Part shown: piece after piece, positions 1-5,417 of the stretch
How positions within the stretch are numbered: the first letter of the stretch is position 1
How the letters are laid out: every line of letters starts with the position of its first letter
NCBI GenBank assembly: GCA_015222985.1
Contig: JADFWI010000426.1
Span: 1 to 5,560 of the forward strand
Reading direction: 5' to 3'
Origin: Pseudomonadota bacterium
GTDB lineage: Bacteria; Desulfobacterota; Desulfobacteria; Desulfobacterales; C00003060
DNA length: 5,560 nucleotides
Notes under the pieces: model-generated
The model's database searches: none
What the model saw: the letters and a program-made list of their open reading frames with translations, nothing else
Told to the model about the DNA's origin: nothing
Program-made: the position numbers and the translations under genes

Positions 1-636
1 GCAGTGCTTGCACACGAGATCCGCAATGCCCTGGGAAGCATTAAAGGTTATGTCCAGTGGGTGCATGAGAAGCTCGAAAAACCGGACCCAAAAAAGGATG
101 GGCTTTCGGTTGCGCTCCAGGGAGTTTCGCGCATCGAAACACTGGTCAATGACCTCCTGGGCTTTTCCCGTAAGGAGAAATATCGTATAGAACGTCTGAA
201 CCCCGTGCATTTGATTCAGGAAGCGATCAATACTGCGGGTTCTTCCTGGAAAGGAAAAGTGGAACTGGAATCAAAGCCGGGTATACGGGCCATGGGTGAC
301 AGAGAGAAATTGTATCTAAGCCTCGCAAACGGAATTCGCAATGCAATCCAGGCCATGGAAGGTGATGGCAACCTGAGGATATCAGCGTACCCGGATGGGC
401 GATGGGTAAACATCCTGATCAAGGATACCGGCCCGGGAATTCCAGACGAAGAGATCCCTCGCCTGTTCACCCCATTCCATACCACAAAGACAGATGGTAC
501 AGGTCTGGGTCTGGCATATTCAATGAAGGTTGTTGAAGGAATGGGAGGAAAGATAAGTCTTGCCAACCGGAAGAAAAACCGCGGGGCCGTCCTGACCATC
601 CGGCTTCCAAGGACAAGAGAGCGTGACAGTGAGTAG
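1..636 (+). CDS. Sensor histidine kinase, C-terminal part (5' end outside window)
   Basis: This is the transmitter half of a two-component sensor kinase, which autophosphorylates on His and passes the phosphate to the regulator encoded next. The reading frame is open from base 1, so the sensor region lies upstream and is not visible. The visible 211 residues begin inside the HisKA dimerisation helix, with the H-box HEIRNALG; the phospho-acceptor His codon is at 13-15. The HATPase_c domain follows with the N-box (GIRNAIQAM, near visible residue 114), G1 box DTGPGIP (142-148), F-box LFTPFHTTK and G2 box GTGLGLAY (166-173). This order and the HEIRN box are typical of NtrB/AtoS/ZraS-type kinases that partner sigma-54 activators. 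The usual Pro of HEIRNPL is Ala here. The 3' end overlaps the regulator gene by 14 nt, which suggests translational coupling. The GTG at 4 is an internal Val codon, not a start. The signal sensed cannot be told from this part. Confidence 0.95.
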   Translation, partial: AVLAHEIRNALGSIKGYVQWVHEKLEKPDPKKDGLSVALQGVSRIETLVNDLLGFSRKEKYRIERLNPVHLIQEAINTAGSSWKGKVELESKPGIRAMGDREKLYLSLANGIRNAIQAMEGDGNLRISAYPDGRWVNILIKDTGPGIPDEEIPRLFTPFHTTKTDGTGLGLAYSMKVVEGMGGKISLANRKKNRGAVLTIRLPRTRERDSE

Positions 637-1957
637 ATCAATCCTAATCGTTGATGATGATGAATTGATGCGATCCTTCCTTTCCACTATTCTCAAGGAA
701 GAAGGGCACCGTATAGAGGTAGCCGGCAACGGGAAGGAGGGATTGGCAAAACTCCAGGCTACAGAGTTTGACCTGGTCATTACAGACTTGCGAATGCCTG
801 ACATCTCCGGACTCGACCTTATGCGAGAAGGGGGCAAGGCAAAACCTGACACAAAGTGGATAGTGATTACTGCCTTCGGTTCAATCGGAAATGCCGTAGA
901 GGCCGTGAAAGCCGGGGCCTCTGATTACTTGACCAAGCCCTTTCACAACCCGGATGAGCTTCGCCACGTCATCAGCCGGGTTCTGAGGGAAGCCGAAGCA
1001 GAACGAACAATTTCTCTTCTCGCTGAGGAACTGGGAAAACAATTTCCTCCTGTGGAGATGATCTTTCTCGGCGAGAAAATGCAACAGGTATACCGAATGG
1101 TCCAGGAAGTCGCTCCCACCCCTGCAACTGTCCTCATCAGCGGACCCAGCGGAACAGGAAAGGAACTCGTAGCCCGGGTGATCCATCAGTTGAGCCCGCG
1201 GCAGAACAAACCGTTTGTGGCAGTTCATTGCGCAGCTCTGGCAGAAACACTTCTTGAAAGTGAGCTATTCGGACACGAACGGGGGGCATTCACCGGAGCC
1301 GTTTCCACTCGAAAGGGGCGATTTGAACTGGCCGACAACGGCTCAGTGTTTCTCGACGAAGTTGGAGAAATTGCCCCTTCCATCCAGGTGAAGCTACTCA
1401 GAGTGTTGCAGGAACGCGAGTTTGAACGGGTCGGGGGGATGAAATCCATATCCGTCAATGTCAGGGTCATATCGGCCACAAACAAAGACCTGAAAATCGA
1501 GGTCTCCTCCGGCAGGCTCAGAGAGGATCTCTTCTACAGGCTGAACGTTTTTCCTGTCAGACTTCCGCCTCTTGTGGAGCGACGCGAGGCCATCCTTGCT
1601 CTTGCGGAATATTTTGCCAAGAAATTTGCGGCTGCCTTTGGCAAGAAGATTGATAGCTTCACTCCCTCTGCAAAATCGGCTCTCCTTGAATATGGCTGGC
1701 CGGGAAATATCCGAGAACTGCAGAACGTAATTGAGCGGGCGCTTATCCTCTCCAGCGGGAAGATTGATGTTCTTCACCTGAATCTTGAAACTCCCACGGG
1801 AACGCCACCGGCCGCAGAGGGATTGCTGAAGGCAAGCGAGCGGGAAACAATCCGGAAGATCCTCTCTGAAGTAGGAGGAAACAGGAAGAGGGCCGCAGAA
1901 ACACTAGGGATATCCGTGAGGACCCTCCAGTACCGTATCAAGGAATATGGACTGTAG
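623..1957 (+). CDS. Sigma-54-dependent response regulator, NtrC/AtoC/ZraR type
   Basis: This complete 444-residue protein is an enhancer-binding activator of sigma-54 RNA polymerase. The receiver domain (about 6-120) has the acidic pocket D11-D13, predicted phospho-acceptor D55 (in ITDLRMPD), T83 and K105. The AAA+ domain (about 148-385) has Walker A GPSGTGKE (174-181), the sigma-54 contact loop GAFTGA (221-226), Walker B SVFLDEVGE (241-249) and the sensor II stretch GNIREL (361-366). A Fis-type helix-turn-helix ends the protein (about 418-442, GNRKRAAETLGIS then RTLQYRI). All catalytic motifs are intact and the length is normal for the family. The GTG at 623 has AAGGA at 609-613, 9 nt upstream; a second GTG at 629 would remove two residues and has poorer spacing. 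The gene overlaps the kinase gene, so the two are almost certainly partners. The likely target is the control region directly behind its stop codon. A more precise name (atoC, zraR) is not justified. Confidence 0.97.
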   Translation: MTVSRSILIVDDDELMRSFLSTILKEEGHRIEVAGNGKEGLAKLQATEFDLVITDLRMPDISGLDLMREGGKAKPDTKWIVITAFGSIGNAVEAVKAGASDYLTKPFHNPDELRHVISRVLREAEAERTISLLAEELGKQFPPVEMIFLGEKMQQVYRMVQEVAPTPATVLISGPSGTGKELVARVIHQLSPRQNKPFVAVHCAALAETLLESELFGHERGAFTGAVSTRKGRFELADNGSVFLDEVGEIAPSIQVKLLRVLQEREFERVGGMKSISVNVRVISATNKDLKIEVSSGRLREDLFYRLNVFPVRLPPLVERREAILALAEYFAKKFAAAFGKKIDSFTPSAKSALLEYGWPGNIRELQNVIERALILSSGKIDVLHLNLETPTGTPPAAEGLLKASERETIRKILSEVGGNRKRAAETLGISVRTLQYRIKEYGL

Positions 1958-1963
1958 GAGATA

Positions 1964-1999
1964 GTGCAAGATTTGCAGATACCGATGCAATGGTTGCAC
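1964..1999. promoter_or_regulatory. Putative tandem activator-binding sites (enhancer/UAS)
   Basis: Two 13-bp dyads share the form TGCAA-N3-TTGCA: TGCAAGATTTGCA at 1965-1977 and TGCAATGGTTGCA at 1986-1998. Both half-sites are perfect in both copies and only the 3-bp centres differ. Their centres (1971 and 1992) are 21 bp apart, about two helical turns, which would put two activator dimers on the same face of the DNA. Relative to the start inferred from the sigma-54 promoter (about 2111) they sit near -140 and -119, a usual enhancer distance. The neighbouring NtrC-type regulator is the obvious candidate to bind (inference). The same bases could form an imperfect RNA hairpin behind the regulator gene, but no U-tract follows, so a terminator is less likely. 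Confidence 0.72.
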
Positions 2000-2055
2000 C
2001 CTTAGTCAGGCGTTTGCTCATCTTGCGATGAAAAGGAAAGAGAATATTGGTATAA

Positions 2056-2068
2056 ATTCAAACAATTA
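2056..2068 (+). promoter_or_regulatory. Putative IHF binding site
   Basis: The sequence ATTCAAACAATTA matches the IHF consensus WATCAA-N4-TTR at all specified positions but one (T for A at the second base). It lies in an AT-rich stretch between the paired dyads and the sigma-54 promoter, centred near -49. IHF commonly bends DNA in this position to bring a bound activator to the polymerase. IHF motifs are degenerate and arise by chance in AT-rich DNA, so the support is mainly its position. Confidence 0.5.
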
Positions 2069-2084
2069 TGGTTTTCCTCCCCGT

Positions 2085-2100
2085 TGGCATACCCATTGCT
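2085..2100 (+). promoter_or_regulatory. Sigma-54 (-24/-12) promoter
   Basis: TGGCATACCCATTGCT matches the sigma-54 consensus TGGCACG-N4-TTGCW with exact spacing: GG at 2086-2087 and GC at 2098-2099 are 12 bp apart. Only the less conserved C and G after TGGCA differ (T and A here). Transcription would begin near the G at 2111, giving a 27-nt leader that contains the strong AAGGAGG (2126-2132) of the first gene. The gene for a GAFTGA-containing sigma-54 activator lies directly upstream, which strongly supports the call. No convincing sigma-70 promoter is seen between 1958 and 2137. Confidence 0.88.
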
Positions 2101-2137
2101 AATTACTTGGGTAAATCCATTCCAAAAGGAGGAAAAG

Positions 2138-2452
2138 ATGAAAACAAGAGTTAAGGCAGCAATTTTGGCAGGGGCTTTTCTCATGACAACGGCCGTTCCC
2201 ATGACAGCCCTGGCACGCAGGGGTGGCGGAAAGGGAGGGCAGGGAATTCAAAAGCAGACCCAAACCGATCAGGTAAGAGGCAAGGGGCAAAGGCTGCGCC
2301 TCCGGGACGGTTCCTGCCAGGATGCCGCCAAAACGCGTTCCGGCGCCATGAACAAGAAAGGAAAAACCTATGGCCCTGGTGATGGTACGGGCAATGCCGG
2401 CAGTGGCCCGAAGGATGGCAGCACTGGATATGGTGCGCCTTCTCAGGAGTAG
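2138..2452 (+). CDS. Small secreted Gly/Asp-rich protein of unknown function
   Basis: This 104-residue protein is the first gene behind the sigma-54 promoter. The ATG at 2138 has AAGGAGG 5 nt upstream. A longer in-frame reading from 2084 would begin inside the promoter and is rejected. Residues 1-26 form a clear Sec signal peptide: MKTRVK, a hydrophobic stretch, then a likely cleavage site ALA|RR after residue 26. The mature part is short, basic and rich in Gly, with RDGS (56-59), GDGT (81-84) and KDGS (92-95) set in repeated GPGDGTGN / GPKDGSTGYG-like stretches, and one Cys (C60). I recall similar Gly/Asp tails in small exported proteins of environmental proteobacteria, but I cannot assign a family or function. 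The low-complexity mature part suggests a flexible periplasmic or surface protein; metal binding by the Asp-Gly motifs is only a guess. Its 3' end overlaps the next gene in another frame. Confidence 0.8.
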   Translation: MKTRVKAAILAGAFLMTTAVPMTALARRGGGKGGQGIQKQTQTDQVRGKGQRLRLRDGSCQDAAKTRSGAMNKKGKTYGPGDGTGNAGSGPKDGSTGYGAPSQE

Positions 2453-2996
2453 CAGCCACATCTTTCTGGGACGCAAGGCGGTCTTGGCCGCCTTGCTTTT
2501 CCTGGCTCTTTGGGTTGTCCCCTTGCTTGCTCAGGCAGAGGAAAACGAGCAAGTGCTCCCGGAATGCGGCATCCATTACCCTGGAGGCTTCGATCGGAAC
2601 ACCGTGGGACAGGTTGAAGGGGAAGTTCACGGGTACTTGCAGCCGAAAAGAGGTCCCGTCAGATTCCAGGTCGTATCGGGAAGAAAAACATATACAGTGC
2701 TGGTCTCCCCGGCGTGGTACTGGAAAGCTCAGGAAGCAAAGGTCTCGGAAGGAACGAAAATTTGGGTCCAAGGCTCAAAGTCCCTTGGGAAAGACGGCAA
2801 TCTCTATATTATCGCCCAGGAGATACGGATTTTTCCCTCCGGGCAATCCACGGTCTTTCGCAGTGAAGAAGGGTTTCCTCTCTGGAAAGGGTCAAGGCGG
2901 AAGGCGATTGATACACATCGGGGATTTGGCTCTTCTGAACGAGGAGCGTCCGGGATAAAAGGCGGCACGGGCGGCATGCGCCGTGGACGTCATTAG
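2430..2996 (+). CDS. Secreted protein of unknown function with OB-like core and Gly-rich tail
   Basis: The reading from ATG 2430 gives 188 residues. The N-terminus looks like a signal peptide: a basic start (MVRLLRSSSH, then GRK at 14-16), a hydrophobic core at about 17-33 and likely cleavage at AQA|EE after residue 36. The mature core (about 60-135) alternates hydrophobic and polar residues as in a small beta-barrel, with GEVHGYL, PVRFQVVSGRKTYTVLVSP, WYW, VQGSKSLGKDGNLYIIAQEI and RIFP. This pattern resembles an OB fold, but that is inference from the pattern only. The last 25 residues are Gly/Arg-rich and probably disordered. The start is uncertain. The ATG at 2370 has AAGGA 7 nt upstream and would add 20 residues, but these are the out-of-frame shadow of the previous gene's Gly-rich end and would push the signal sequence inward. 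Either start overlaps the previous gene (by 23 or 83 nt). No catalytic motif is recognised. Confidence 0.8.
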   Translation: MVRLLRSSSHIFLGRKAVLAALLFLALWVVPLLAQAEENEQVLPECGIHYPGGFDRNTVGQVEGEVHGYLQPKRGPVRFQVVSGRKTYTVLVSPAWYWKAQEAKVSEGTKIWVQGSKSLGKDGNLYIIAQEIRIFPSGQSTVFRSEEGFPLWKGSRRKAIDTHRGFGSSERGASGIKGGTGGMRRGRH

Positions 2997-3019
2997 AGGA
3001 GATCACAAGGAGGGCTGTT

Positions 3020-3724
3020 ATGTCGTTAGTCGTGGCGGAGAACATTGACAAGGACTATCAAGCAGGCGAGATCAGCATTAAGGCTTTAAAGGGCGTAAGC
3101 TTTCAGATTGAACAGTCCTCCTTTGTCTCATTTGTAGGGCCGTCGGGAAGCGGCAAGACAACACTCTTAAATCTCATTGGTTGTCTGGATAAACCAACAC
3201 ACGGGCGATTGAGGGTTGCGGACACCGATGTTTCGACCCTTGACCAGAAACAAAGTGCTTCTTTCAGAGGCAATCATATCGGCTTTATTTTTCAGGATTT
3301 TAACCTGATCCCGGTTCTCACGGTTTATGAGAACATCGAATACCCTCTTATCATGGTACAGAATGTGCCTGTCCAGGAAAGAGAAAGGAGGATAATGTCT
3401 CTGCTGGAAGCTGTGGGAATGGGTGAACAAAGGGACAAATACCCGGACCAGATTTCAGGAGGGCAGAAGCAGAGAGTAGCGGTTGCAAGGGCATTGGTTA
3501 CCAACCCTAATGTGGTGATTGCAGATGAGCCTACCGCCAATTTAGATAGCAAAACCGCCCGCATGGTCATAGATCTCATGAAAAAGATGAGGGATGAATC
3601 CGGGACGACGTTCATATTCTCAACCCATGATCCGAGGGTAGTGGCCGAGGCGGAGATTATTTATACACTTGAGGATGGAGAGCTGACCGGCAGAGAGGCG
3701 AAAGGAGGTACAGACGATGTTTAA
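3020..3724 (+). CDS. ABC transporter ATP-binding protein, LolD/MacB type
   Basis: This 234-residue cytoplasmic ATPase powers the permease encoded next. Its motifs are complete: Walker A GPSGSGKTT (40-48), Q-loop Q92 in FIFQDFNL, signature ISGGQKQR (145-152), Walker B VVIADE (165-170), D-loop NLDS (174-177) and H-loop H203 in STHD. The layout and length match the LolD/MacB/FtsE group of the ABC3 (type VII) family, whose members work by mechanotransmission across the inner membrane instead of ordinary solute import. The ATG at 3020 has AAGGAGG at 3007-3013, 6 nt upstream. The gene follows the secreted-protein gene after 23 nt and overlaps the permease gene by 8 nt, so the two subunits are probably made in step. 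The sequence alone cannot say whether the cargo is a lipoprotein, a lipid or a small molecule; the LolA-like gene downstream favours a lipidated or hydrophobic cargo. Confidence 0.96.
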   Translation: MSLVVAENIDKDYQAGEISIKALKGVSFQIEQSSFVSFVGPSGSGKTTLLNLIGCLDKPTHGRLRVADTDVSTLDQKQSASFRGNHIGFIFQDFNLIPVLTVYENIEYPLIMVQNVPVQERERRIMSLLEAVGMGEQRDKYPDQISGGQKQRVAVARALVTNPNVVIADEPTANLDSKTARMVIDLMKKMRDESGTTFIFSTHDPRVVAEAEIIYTLEDGELTGREAKGGTDDV

Positions 3725-4955
3725 TCTACTCAGGATTGCTGTGAGAAACCTCAGAAGGTACAGAAGAAGGACCATCCTCACAGCCTCATTGATTGTCACC
3801 GGTGTTGTATTCGTCTCAGTCTTTGTGGCGGTGTCAGGGTCGTTTAAGAACATGATGATAGGCCAGATCACGGACTCATTTCTCGGACATATCCAGATAC
3901 ACAGAAAAGGCTATGTGGCCTCCATAGACAGCCTGCCGCTTACCATGAATCTGAAGTCGCAGGCCGTCAAAAAAATTGACGAGGCGATCAAAGGAATTCC
4001 GGAGATAGAGGCATATTCACCGAGGATAAAGTTTGCTGGTATGTTCAGCAATTTTGTTGAGACAACGAATATAAAAATTAATGGTGTATATCCTGAAAAA
4101 GAGATAAAGACGGCTCCGCTTTTTCTATCAAGGATAAGAGAGGGAGAAAAGATCATCAAGAAAGGAGAGATTCTTGTTCCGGAACTCCTTGCCAAAGGCA
4201 TGAAAGCCAAAGTTGGTGACATGGTCGTTGTCATTGCGACAAACAAGGACGGTTCTGTAAACGGGAAACAATTCCGAGTAGGAGGGATACTGGAGAGTGT
4301 CACCGGGCCAGGAGGGAGGGATGGATACATCCATATCGAAGATGCCACGGAGATTCTCAGGATGGATAACATGGAGATAAGCGAGATCGCCATAAGGATA
4401 AAAGAGTTTAGTCAACTACACGAGACACATAACAAGCTCCAGGATATGCTTTCAAAAGAACGAACCGAGCAGGGCAAGCCCATCTTCGAGGTCCATACAT
4501 GGGAAAAGCTCTCCCCTTTCTATAACGTGGCGACCATGATTGATATGATGACATTCTTCATCAAACTCATGCTTGTAGCCATTGTATTGATAAGCATCAT
4601 GAATGTGATGATTATGGCGGTCTATGAACGGGTGAGAGAGATAGGAACCATAGCGGCCATAGGCACTCTGCCCGGCAAAATCCTTTCCATGTTCGTCATC
4701 GAGGGCTTCTGCCTCGGTTTAATCGGTGCGGTTATCGGCAGCATTCTGGGGGGAGCAATCATTTTTGTCATCAACTTTTCTGAAATCACCTTTAATTTTG
4801 GCAGGCAAAAGGGCCTGATCCTCTCCACATCCGTAAATCCGAACGATTTCTTGGTTATATCAGTCATCGTAATAATCGTCTCTGTCCTGGCAAGCCTTCA
4901 GCCGGCCTTTAAAGCCTCAAGGATGGACCCTGTCCAGGCCCTGAGACATGTGTAG
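3717..4955 (+). CDS. ABC transporter permease, FtsX/MacB (LolC/E-like) family
   Basis: This 412-residue inner-membrane protein is the partner of the preceding ATPase. It has the four-helix ABC3 layout: helix 1 at about 19-41 after a basic start (RNLRRYRRR), a large periplasmic MacB-type domain (about 42-275), then three helices at about 279-302, 323-353 and 377-395. The cytoplasmic coupling motif ERVREIGTIAAIGT (304-317) and the C-terminal PAFKASRMDPVQALR (396-410) are typical of the family. The ATG at 3717 lies within the end of the ATPase gene and has AAGGAGGT at 3702-3709, 7 nt upstream. Only one permease gene is visible, so the transporter is probably a homodimer, unlike LolC plus LolE. 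MacB-like macrolide or peptide efflux is an alternative, but no MacA-type adaptor gene is seen and MacB fuses its ATPase to the permease. Coding of the helices makes this gene locally AT-rich. Confidence 0.95.
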   Translation: MFNLLRIAVRNLRRYRRRTILTASLIVTGVVFVSVFVAVSGSFKNMMIGQITDSFLGHIQIHRKGYVASIDSLPLTMNLKSQAVKKIDEAIKGIPEIEAYSPRIKFAGMFSNFVETTNIKINGVYPEKEIKTAPLFLSRIREGEKIIKKGEILVPELLAKGMKAKVGDMVVVIATNKDGSVNGKQFRVGGILESVTGPGGRDGYIHIEDATEILRMDNMEISEIAIRIKEFSQLHETHNKLQDMLSKERTEQGKPIFEVHTWEKLSPFYNVATMIDMMTFFIKLMLVAIVLISIMNVMIMAVYERVREIGTIAAIGTLPGKILSMFVIEGFCLGLIGAVIGSILGGAIIFVINFSEITFNFGRQKGLILSTSVNPNDFLVISVIVIIVSVLASLQPAFKASRMDPVQALRHV

Positions 4956-4965
4956 GAGGTGTAAC

Positions 4966-5361
4966 ATGAAAAAGATAATCCTTTTCTTAAGTCTCGTTAT
5001 TTCACTAACGCTGCCAGTTTGGGCCTATGCCGCCGAGAAGGGCACGGTAAAGGTTGCGGTCGCATCCACTGGCGAAACTACCGCAGCCACAGTGAGCAAT
5101 CTGGCTGCTCGCAGCCCATACTATCTCATCTTTGATGGCAAGGGGAATCTAATAGAAGCCATCTCTAATCCTTACAAAGATGCAGCCGGCGGGGCCGGGC
5201 CTTCAGCGGCAAATTTCCTTGCCGAGAAAGACGTCAATATTGTGATTGCTGAAAGCTTTGGTATCAAAATGATTAATGTCTTAAAAAATAAGCAGGTGCG
5301 TTATATTGAATTCGAGGGTCGTGTAAATGAGGCTGTCAAGAAGGCTTTAGGACTCAAGTAG
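4966..5361 (+). CDS. Exported NifX/NifB-C-terminal-like (Dinitrogenase Fe-Mo cofactor family) protein
   Basis: This 131-residue protein has a Sec signal peptide (MKKIILFLSL to about residue 22, likely cleavage AYA|AEK), followed by one NifX/NafY/NifB-C-terminal-like domain (about 27-128). The family pattern is visible as VKVAVAS, SPYYLIFD, ISNPY, GGAGPSAANFLAEKDVNIVI, VRYIEFEG and VNEAVKKAL. Members normally act in the cytoplasm, binding or carrying Fe-S or Fe-Mo cofactor precursors. Here the domain would act in the periplasm, and the mature part has no His or Cys: the family's usual HFGRA stretch reads LAARS. Metallocluster binding in the classical way is therefore doubtful. The ATG at 4966 has AGGAGGT at 4954-4960, 5 nt upstream. 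An in-frame ATG at 4948 lacks such a site and would put Cys and Arg residues before the signal peptide. The gene follows the permease by 10 nt and is part of the same operon. Its role there is unknown. Confidence 0.88.
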   Translation: MKKIILFLSLVISLTLPVWAYAAEKGTVKVAVASTGETTAATVSNLAARSPYYLIFDGKGNLIEAISNPYKDAAGGAGPSAANFLAEKDVNIVIAESFGIKMINVLKNKQVRYIEFEGRVNEAVKKALGLK

Positions 5362-5417
5362 CAGGCGGAAAGAAATGCACACCTGTAAAGCTTTTTGAAA
5401 CAGAAGGGAGATTACTC

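Noticed and set aside
216..641. Long open frame on the - strand opposite the kinase
   Set aside because: It is the antisense of the conserved HATPase_c domain and shows no domain or start signal of its own.
2015..2027. A third, degenerate copy of the dyad (TGCTCATCTTGCG)
   Set aside because: It keeps the two TGC words at the same 9-bp offset, but only 7 of 10 half-site bases match and its centre is 29 bp from the second dyad, not in helical phase. Chance cannot be excluded.
2023..2056. A sigma-70 promoter using TTGCGA and TATAAA ahead of the operon
   Set aside because: The spacer is 22 bp, too long for a normal sigma-70 promoter, and a much better sigma-54 element lies just downstream.
2181..2771. 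Long open frame on the - strand (196 residues)
   Set aside because: It is antisense to two genes with signal peptides and good ribosome binding sites; its product is low in recognisable domains and rich in Arg, Pro, His and Cys, typical of a shadow frame.
2966..2985. GC-rich hairpin near the end of the second secreted-protein gene as a terminator
   Set aside because: It has a bulge, lies inside the Gly-rich coding end and no U-tract follows. The ATPase gene begins soon after with its own strong ribosome binding site.
3717..4955. Lower GC of the permease gene as a sign of horizontal transfer
   Set aside because: The AT-rich parts coincide with membrane helices rich in Ile, Met and Phe, which explains the composition; no mobile-element boundary is seen.
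4948..4965. An upstream ATG giving the NifX-like protein a Cys-containing leader (MCRRCN)
   Set aside because: No ribosome binding site precedes it, whereas ATG 4966 has AGGAGGT at 5 nt and opens a textbook signal peptide.
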